64,000 bases of DNA, from positions 44,678,791 through 44,742,790 of the forward strand of contig OX638132.1 of the NCBI GenBank assembly GCA_951804985.1, read 5' to 3'. This stretch comes from Dryomyza anilis (lineage: Eukaryota; Arthropoda; Insecta; Diptera; Dryomyzidae). Of the stretch, positions 57,379-64,000 are shown one piece after another. Numbering within the stretch: position 1 is the stretch's first letter; each line of letters begins with the position of its first letter. Under the pieces are notes generated by a model that had not been told where the DNA came from, ran no database searches, and was given only the letters and a program-made list of their open reading frames with translations. A program made the position numbers and the translations under genes.

Positions 57379-58060
57379 GAGTATTTATTCGAGACTGTTC
57401 TAGAATAAGCCGATTAGTCAAGTTCTCCAAAGTTCTTTTGTCTCCGGCAGTAGACTCCCACGCACTTAAAAAATGATTGTAGCTTGAAGGCAACATCATC
57501 AGTATTTTGGTGATGATCATTTTACTCTAAATCGGCTCACCAAGATCCTTGAGCCGTTCAGCCAAATCTTCAACTTCCGCAACATATAATTAATTAAGCT
57601 CACCTTCACGCTTCTTTAGATCGTAGAACTGTTGCTGGAGCATGTGGACACTCACATCAGATTTAAATTCGTGAAGCGCCAGTAATTTTGTCCACATGTC
57701 ATTTGAACTCTTACAGCACACCAACTGAGGGATTGTGACTTTGTCAACCCCTGTAACAATGCATCTTTGCGCTTTTATATCTCCCAGTAACTGACCTCCT
57801 TTAACAACGCAGCTTGTCCGGCGTCCCCTACTCCATCATTTACCTGCGGTTTCCTCCATTGACCAGGAACCACACTGTAAATGTCCATGGACTTCAAGAA
57901 CATCCAAGAACTCTAATTCTTCGTTCCGACCAGCTTCTCAATCTTGACTATGACTATCTTGACTTAATTACTTTTCAGCGCACTTTTGTGATTTTCAGTT
58001 CCAACGATGATTCTTTATCTGCTTTCACATGTGAATCGGTTTTAAGCTTGAATTAACATT
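57379..58060 (-). pseudogene. Copia-B gag
   Basis: Minus strand, several frames: VTGVDKVTIPQLVCCKSSND, MWTKLLALHEFKSDVSVHML, QQQFYDLKKREGELN then stop, VEDLAERLKDLGEP, and after a stop ITKILMMLPSSYNHFLSAWE, ENLTNRLILEQSRINTHVEN. This is copia-type capsid sequence (UBN2 family) in the right order, with at least two stops and one frameshift. Confidence 0.87.
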
Positions 58061-58104
58061 TGACACAATTATCTTTCTGTATTAACATCTTTTCAAAAAA
58101 GGCA

Positions 58105-58118
58105 CTGGGCCCATAACC
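58105..58118 (-). other. Copia-B primer-binding site
   Basis: Reads ggttatgggcccag on the minus strand, matching the site in copia elements that pairs with an internal half of initiator tRNA-Met. Confidence 0.85.
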
Positions 58119-58154
58119 AGTTGAAATTAAATAAATGAAAATGTTGAAATGTTG

Positions 58155-58319
58155 TTAAATGTTGATTTCAAGAAAGAAAATATTAATGTGAAAAATATTG
58201 AGTACAGAAAAATTCAGAGTAATTTATAAAAACAAGGTTACTAATATTATTATAGAAAAACAATTACAAGTAAACAATACAAGTATATGGAAACAAGTAC
58301 AATATTTTAAGTTCTAATA
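58155..58319 (-). repeat. Copia-B 5' LTR
   Basis: Counterpart of 52673-52833. Thirty-odd bases lie between it and the primer site (58119-58154); either the LTR extends to 58119 and the 3' LTR is truncated, or this is leader sequence. Confidence 0.7.
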
Positions 58320-58573
58320 CAAATCATTCAAAAGTATTTATTCATCAAGATTTAATGAAATGTAGCCACGTATGGATTCGCAATGATTCGTCAATAAAAC
58401 CACTTCAAAAAAAATCAGGTACCTTTCTTGTTATTGAACGTCAATCAGAACGTCAATCAGAAGATACTGTTTCAATCGACAGAATAAAACCGGCATTTAT
58501 TATGGAATATTCATCGGATCAAGAACGCGTTATATCTTTCGCTGAAGTTTTGTCAAGAAGGGGGGTAGTTTAG
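58320..58573 (+). pseudogene. gypsy-B integrase C-terminus
   Basis: Frame open to the TAG at 58571: FIHQDLMKCSHVWIRND then KPLQKKSGTFLVIER, DTVSIDRIKPAFI and FAEVLSRRGVV. This is the 'H.DL..CSHVF.R.D...KPLQ' end of CsRn1-type integrases. A purine tract (aagaagggggg) at about 58553-58565 precedes the 3' LTR and overlaps the last codons. A small duplication gives RQSERQSED. Separated from the core at 52672 by the copia-B insertion. Confidence 0.87.
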
Positions 58574-60167
58574 GCACTTGTTATTTTGTATAAAATATTT
58601 TAAAAGTAATCAAACTGTTTGCTTTTTTATGTAAATCTAATTTTTTTGTAAAATAACGATTTATCAATTGTTCACTGAATTCTTAAAGAAATAGTTTCAT
58701 ACTTTTTGTATAAACTGGGACCCAATTCTCGAGTTCGTTCGAGATGTTTTCATGCGACAATTTTCACAATTTCCCCGAATTCTCGCATGAAACACAAATT
58801 AGTCATTCTCGAGTTTATGATAATTGTCGAATGCTGCAATTGTCGACTGAAATTCTCGAATTTGCATCGAATAGTGTTTTTCTGGTGAGATTCAAAGTTG
58901 CGTGAAATAAATCTTGGAAATTAAAGTAGTACCGAAGTCCTAAATGCATTTCAACATTTTGCGATCCATTCAAATTATCTAAACGGATGTTTATTAAAAT
59001 ATACCGTTTGGATAAACAATCGGAAGATTAGCTATGTTTTGTGGACGAGTATACTCGCCGCCCCGGCAGGTGTTCTGCACTAAGGAAATTAAGGATTTAC
59101 CAGATATTTGGAAGTCAATACCTCGAAATCCTGACGTGATAGAACATAATTTTATAGTATGATAAAATTTTTCACACATTCAGAATATTAAAAATAAAGC
59201 CAAATCCTTGGCTCCGATAAAGGATCATTCGATTTTAAGCTATGAAAAACTTTAGTATTTTGCAGTTTCATATAAAATAAAAAAATACTTAGCAGTCCTC
59301 AGTATTAGAATAACTATAGCTTGTACGGCTTTGACATATTTTGCCACTTTTTATGTTTTTTATGATGAATATTTTATCCATGGACAAATTGCAACTCCTT
59401 AATATGCAATTAGTCGATTATGTAGATTGATCCTTTGAAAATCATTAATATTGGTATTAAGAGGACGAGATAGAAATTTAATATGTACTACACATATGAA
59501 ACCTTGGATAGTGTCTACATTTGGTTCTCAGACAACAAATCCATAACTATTAAAGTTTTCTCAATAAACAAACGGTAATATTGCGGTCACTTTAGGACCT
59601 TTATTGTCATATGTCTCGTAAAACTGACGTGATAGGGCATAAGTTTCTTAGGTGAAATTTCATCAGGTTTCTGAAGGACTATAAAAAAAATTGTCAAATC
59701 TCTGGCACCAAAAATAAAGTGGGGTTTTGCTGCACTGTGTAATTAAACACACCGTAGATCCGAATTTGTACCGTGTACACTTTTTGCGCGCACTTATTTT
59801 TATTTATTATTTAAAAATTTGATATTGAACGTATTGGTTTTTCTTTCTAATTTAATAAATGTCAAAGTTTTCTTCAGTTTTTCTTTGTGCAATTCACAAT
59901 AAGTCGCACACAATACGTTCACAGATTTTTCTAAATGAATATTTGGCATTTTGAAAATGTATTTGGTGACTTTTTGTTCTACAAAGACGAATAGATACAT
60001 TGTCTATTGAAAATTGTCGAACTAAAATTTTATATCGAATTCAATCTTGTATGAAGTCTAGAATTGCTTATTTGATTATTGTTCACCACTAATCAAGCGA
60101 GAATTCACGAAAGTGATAATTCTTTCATAAACTCGAGAATAGGGCCCCTGTTCGTTTAATTTCTACA
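58569..60167 (+). repeat. gypsy-B 3' LTR, split by Harb-A
   Basis: 58569-58717 and 60151-60167 together align with the 5' LTRs ('ttaggcacttgttattttgt', 'gtttcatactttttgtataa', 'ttcgtttaatttctaca'). The CTGT target copy follows at 60168-60171. Confidence 0.88.
58718..60147. mobile_element. Harb-A: 1.43-kb Harbinger-like element
   Basis: Ends GGACCCAATTCTCGAGTT and, inward from the right, GGGCCCTATTCTCGAGTT (16 of 18 identical). CTG is duplicated (58715-58717 and 60148-60150); the intact LTR reads 'aaactgttcg' once. A 3-bp duplication with GGGCCC-type ends is typical of PIF/Harbinger. The interior has more 'ttctcga' words near both ends and no transposase. Confidence 0.85.
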
Positions 60168-60210
60168 CTGTGTATACAAGAGAACTTGAGATTGAAGATA
60201 CGTAATATTG

Positions 60211-60514
60211 AGCCGCGGTAGCTCAGTGGTTAGTGCGTTGGACTGCGAGACGAAAGGTCCCCGGTTCAAGCCTGGACTGGGGCTAACAACATCTTTTCAT
60301 AGAAAAATTTTTCTATTCCGCGCTACCTCTCGTCAGTAAATGGCAAACCTACGAGAGTAAAACCATTGCCTATGAAAAGCTCTCACCCGCCGTTCGGATT
60401 CGGCAATAAACTGTAGGTCCCACCACTTTGAGTACAAATATAACACGCACAGCTCAAAATGGTGAGAGAGCTCGGCCGAAGTCCTTACAGGACTGTAGCG
60501 CCAAACTATTATAT
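60211..60514 (+). mobile_element. tRNA-derived SINE, copy 4
   Basis: Starts 'agccgcggtagctcagtgg', box B 'ggttcaagcct'. Full-length body, short TTA-type tail. An 8-bp duplication 'taatattg' lies at 60203-60210 and 60515-60522, independent of the site used by copies 2 and 3. Confidence 0.92.
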
Positions 60515-60522
60515 TAATATTG

Positions 60523-61145
60523 ATAAACGAATACATCAAAACATGTCTGCTTGTACGTTATATAGATTAACTTGTTCGTTAATATTACGAAAACAGTTTG
60601 ATAAACGTCGTTTGTCAATATGACGAGCGATACTTTTTTTGTGTATATGATACAGAGAAAATAATATTCGACGTAAATATAGCAACCAATTATAATTGCA
60701 TTCATTAATCAATCCAGTAATGAAATTCACTAATTTAAAGAAAACATTTTGAACATTGAATGCAATTAATATCAGTTGATATATATACGTCTATCATTTT
60801 TTCTGTGTATGATGGACCTTTGAAAATAGTTCTTGAATTTCGGTAGTGTCATTTGATTTTATAATTTAAAAAAAAAAATCATGCTGAATCCAAAGCTGAC
60901 ATAAGGTCTATGTTTCTGCTACTACTATAATTTCACGTCAAATTATTCAGACAATCTTTTACACTGCGAAAAAAAGGTGTCAATTGCACAAAAATTGCCT
61001 TTCACGGCGAAAAGACGACTTGTCACTGTTCTACTTCAAATGTATGCAGGAAAGAGACTTTTCGTAATCATTATACATATTCTGTAACCGGAACCATTTG
61101 GGGGTTCAAACCCCTCCAGGAGCATTAAAAAAATTATTTAATTAA
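60523..61145. other. No gene seen
   Basis: AT-rich; overlapping short minus-strand frames have no homology. 61096-61113 'gggggttcaaacccctcc' resembles a tRNA T-arm but no other tRNA part is present. Confidence 0.5.
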
Positions 61146-61230
61146 ATTAAAGCCTAACTAGTAAGGAAGTTCACATAGGAAATTTTGAAGTAGGTAAATT
61201 GTGATAGTTGGTGTGACGATAATTGGTTGG
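61146..61230 (+). mobile_element. DINE-like element, left part before hAT-A
   Basis: 'ttcacataggaaattttgaa' and 'gtaggtaaattgtgatagtt' match the DINE body start (4596-4640). Continues after hAT-A at 62993. Confidence 0.7.
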
Positions 61231-62992
61231 AAGGCATGTCAAACTCAGTTGGTATCACAGGCTGCATTGGCCATTCAAATGATGAGGCGGGCCGCATTTG
61301 TGTGCCATAAGATTTGTTAAAAAATACAATGTTAAGATTATCAAATTTTCCATTGATCTTCGTTAAAAGCGCCGCAGACGAAATTTTTTTGTAAAAAATG
61401 GTGCGATTTTTGTTTGTTTGAAATAATTGAAAAAATGTCCGAACTTCTTTGATCCTGCCAAATATTTTGTCTGAGGTATTTACAGTGGAGTTCCTATACT
61501 TCAAACACTAGAGAAAATTTTATAAAAAAGACACCTAACAATCATCAAAAATTGTTGCAATTTTTATGTCGGCAAAATTGTACGATATCGAATTAGATCT
61601 TGTACCAATATCGAAGGCCAAATCGTACTAAAACTGCAAAAATAGTTCAAAGCGATATATCGCAGTTTTTTTTTCGAAACGATAATAAAAACGATTCTGG
61701 ATTAATATTGCATCAAATAGTTAAAATATATCGATATTTATTTGAAAAGCATTGCGATATCGATGTGGAAAATATTTAAATTATCCTAACATAAAATTTT
61801 ATCTACGAAAATTACAAAATTTAAAAAATTAGCAACAAGATTGGATTTTTATTATCCAAGTTTGTTCGAGAAAACTTCGAACTTCTTTGATCCTGCCAAA
61901 TATTTTGTCTGAGGTATTTACAGTGGAGTACCTATATTTCAAACACTAGAGAAAATTTTATAAAACAGACACCTGACAATCATCAAAATTGTTGCAATTT
62001 TTTATGTCGGAAAAATTGTACGATATCGAATTAGATCTTGTACCGTCGTACTAAAACTGCAAAAATAGTTCAAAGCGACATATCGCAGTTTTTTTTCGAA
62101 ACGATAATAAAAACGATTCTGGATTAATATTGCATCAAATAGTTAAAATATATCGATATTTATTTGAAAAGCATTGCGATATCGATGTGGAAAATATTTA
62201 TATTATCCTAACATCAAATTTTGCTCTACAAAAATTAAAAAATTTTAAAAATTAGCAACAAAATTGAATTTTTATTATCCAAGTTTGTTCGAGAAAACTT
62301 CAAGGCATAAATCACATGTCAGTCTGGTAACCAATTTTTTTAGATTTTTCGATACAAACAATATTTAAACTATTGAAAAAGTTTGTTTTTTAAAATTCCG
62401 TCTATAAATTTGATATTTGAATAAATTTGAAAATGTTTCTTTTTTATTAACAATAAATTAAAATTACAATGACCATTGATTAGATGTTCAAATTTAGGAC
62501 TTATGACGAAGTCGGTTTTATTTCCTTAAAGCGAGGTTTGCTGAATTCTACGGTCAATAGTTTTTTCTACAAAAAGTGATTATTGATTCATTTTTTGAAA
62601 CATTGAACCAATGTATCTTTGGTGAAGGTGAGTGTTGAACTCTGGTAGTTTTGGTGTGGAATGTCTATAATACAAAAAAGAAATACCTACTAAAAAAAAA
62701 AAATAAAATTATTCCAATTCCAGTTTGTGCAAAGCAAGTTTCTTGGTTAAAAACATGTCATTTTTTTTTAATAAAAGTCCAGGGTTGATACTGGAGCTAA
62801 TTCCGAAAATGGCTTTGTTAAATAGGGTCCAGTTTTTAAGATTTTTTAAGTTTTAATTATTTTTCTCTCCTTTTATTTTTAATAGACGACACAAAAACAA
62901 TAATGTAATTTTTTTTTCTGTGTTAGACGTACAAAACTATGCGCTACTATATATTTTTTATATATCCAACGGACATCTGTTTGACATGCCTG
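61231..62992. mobile_element. hAT-A, copy with both ends
   Basis: AGGCATGTCAAAC (61232-61244) and its exact complement GTTTGACATGCCT (62979-62991). The outermost bases suggest CAGGCATGTCAAAC, resembling the CAGGGGTGTCAAACT ends of some hAT/Charlie elements. It sits inside a DINE whose halves flank it, which confirms the boundaries; no 8-bp target duplication is visible. A 438-bp stretch is tandemly duplicated (61441-61878 and 61879-62300). Non-coding. Confidence 0.75.
61441..62300. repeat. 438-bp tandem duplication within hAT-A
   Basis: Both units start 'gaacttctttgatcctgcca' and include 'tatcgatatttatttgaaaa'. The second lacks about 22 bp ('atatcgaaggccaaatcgta' region). Confidence 0.88.
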
Positions 62993-63215
62993 CTCTACAC
63001 ATATGTGATAATGTGTGAGGATACCATGTAAAGTAGTGCATAGTTACCAAGGTATACGAATCCTGAAAATAACTACAAAATTGTAATCGATGAAATTTTT
63101 CGATGAAATTTTCCTTTCATTTGATACCCATATGTACAAATGGGTAGGTGTACCAAATTTCAAATTTCTTTTTCGGGAACCACAAGTCGGTTCGTGGTAT
63201 TTGGTATTTGAACAT
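62993..63215 (+). mobile_element. DINE-like element, right part after hAT-A
   Basis: 'ctctacacatatgtgataat', 'ggtatacgaatcctgaaaat' and 'acccatatgtacaaatgggt' match 4679-4860 of the DINE body. Confidence 0.75.
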
Positions 63216-63239
63216 AAATAAATCGAAATAGATTCAATT

Positions 63240-64000
63240 TAGCATATGAGGCATTCTTTTTCAAATCGAACGGATTTCGTCAAAAATATTCAATTGCACT
63301 TTGGATTTGCTTCAATTTTTTTTTGTGGATTGCTTATTGAAAATAAGCCCACCCATATTTTTTTTTTGCTTTTTGTCTATAGGTTTGAAAATACAGGGTG
63401 TTTAAAAAATGAAAATATGACGCATGGACCTTTTTTAAAATTTATATAACTTGCATCGTATAGCTTCAAGTTTGGTCTCATTTTGAAGATAATAGCATTT
63501 TCTTTATTGCCCTGTACAAATTTAATATATTTTTAATAATCATGTTACTTTTATAAGCAATTAAAATATTTAAGGACATTTTACTTAATGAGAGGTATTT
63601 TTAATTTTTTTTAATTAAGACTATAATTTTCCACGTTAAATTCTATATAAAGAACATTCTTTTGTTGGATGGTCATTTGTGCGCATCTATATGAAAACAA
63701 TTTTTTTGTTCAAACGACTGTGCGCATAATCTGCTTTTTTATGTGATTTGGCTATAGCATCATTTTTATTTGTCAGTCATAGAAAATATGTATGTTGTCG
63801 CAACCAACTCATTGCCCACCCAGTTTATTCGGTTCTTATAGCCAAAACTAAAAAATTTTAGCTTGTCTAACAATAAAGATTTTTTTTTTGTGTATTGATA
63901 CAACCTTTAAAAATGCATTTTTAACTGCCATGGACATATTTCCACTATAAACTAGATGATATTAGTTGGTTTATTAATATTTTATTAAAAAAAAAAAATG
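63240..64000. mobile_element. TcMar-A fragment with an unoccupied SINE site
   Basis: 63240-63500 matches 22665-22910 ('cggatttcgtcaaaaatatt', 'ttgaaaatacaggg'). 63923-64000 matches 23250-23320 ('atggacat', 'ctataaactaga', 'ggtttattaat'). The SINE is absent at 63926 ('ccatggacatatttcc'). About 420 bp between the two blocks have no counterpart in A1. Cut by the window end. Confidence 0.72.

Larger units (their letters stand above)
44703..60167 (+). mobile_element. gypsy-B: Ty3/gypsy element expanded to 15.5 kb by insertions
   Basis: LTR (44703-44878), gag (44904-45892), RT/RNase H/integrase N-terminus (47667-49119), integrase core (52247-52672), integrase C-terminus (58320-58573), 3' LTR (58569-58717 plus 60151-60167). 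CTGT flanks both outer ends (44699-44702 and 60168-60171). Inserted are hAT-A with DINE, hAT-B, copia-B with two insertions, and Harb-A. Confidence 0.85.

Noticed and set aside
61090..61120. tRNA T-arm-like 'gggggttcaaacccctcc'
   Set aside because: No acceptor, D or anticodon arm around it; probably chance or a SINE scrap.
61154..61504. 116-codon minus-strand frame with resemblance to the frame at 18446-18679
   Set aside because: Both lie in hAT-A repeat sequence and are similar only because the repeat is; other copies are not open.

Overview
This looks like AT-rich nuclear DNA of a higher fly (Diptera, Brachycera). The best clue is a repeat family resembling the Drosophila INE-1/DINE-1 elements: a run of CAGA/CGGA repeats, then a 'gatcaagaatatatata' block, then a 'gtgtagggtata' end. 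It occurs at least eight times. Copia-type elements with an initiator-tRNA-Met half-tRNA primer site and the pol families present fit the same assignment. I cannot name the species. I see no intact host gene, rRNA gene or functional tRNA gene. The only candidate host coding sequence is a C2H2 zinc-finger fragment at 13741-14118 (minus). The rest is layered transposable elements, nearly all broken. Family names used here are working names.

Layout. 1-6455: 3' part of a Ty3/gypsy element (gypsy-A: RT, RNase H, integrase, a long non-coding stretch, a DINE insertion, a putative LTR). 6554-7870: DINE end and palindromic repeats. 7878-10980: decayed Ty1/copia element (copia-A). 11941-12330: first of four tRNA-derived SINEs. 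13105-18555: minisatellite, zinc-finger fragment, a 233-bp MITE with TAA target site, two overlapping DINEs, a reversed hAT-A copy. 19104-21880: non-LTR element nonLTR-A, its endonuclease split by a 996-bp hAT-like element (hAT-C) with an 8-bp target duplication.

21141-51855 is built by two successive tandem duplications. A ~7.65-kb unit (21141-28781, repeated 28782-36455) contains, nested: hAT-A, into which a TA-flanked element (TcMar-A) inserted, into which a SINE and an RNase H-bearing non-LTR element (nonLTR-B) inserted, each with its own target duplication. It also carries the 5' LTR and gag start of a second gypsy element (gypsy-B). A second unit of ~9.06 kb (33729-42781, repeated 42782-51855) runs from nonLTR-B into gypsy-B. 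Both junctions show 2-3 bp of microhomology.

gypsy-B can be traced from an LTR at 44703 to the end of its other LTR at 60167, with matching CTGT target duplications outside. Inside it lie hAT-A with a DINE, a complete ~3.1-kb hAT-like element (hAT-B) that holds another TA-flanked element and a 1.04-kb palindrome, a reversed copia element (copia-B) that itself holds a TTAA-flanked palindromic element and a DINE, and a Harbinger-like element inside the 3' LTR. Past 60167 come the fourth SINE, a hAT-A copy with both terminal inverted repeats inserted in a DINE, and a partial TcMar-A copy that lacks the SINE.

No set of genes here works together as a pathway. The interest is the ordered, datable nesting, several large palindromes able to form hairpin RNA, and unusual non-autonomous elements.
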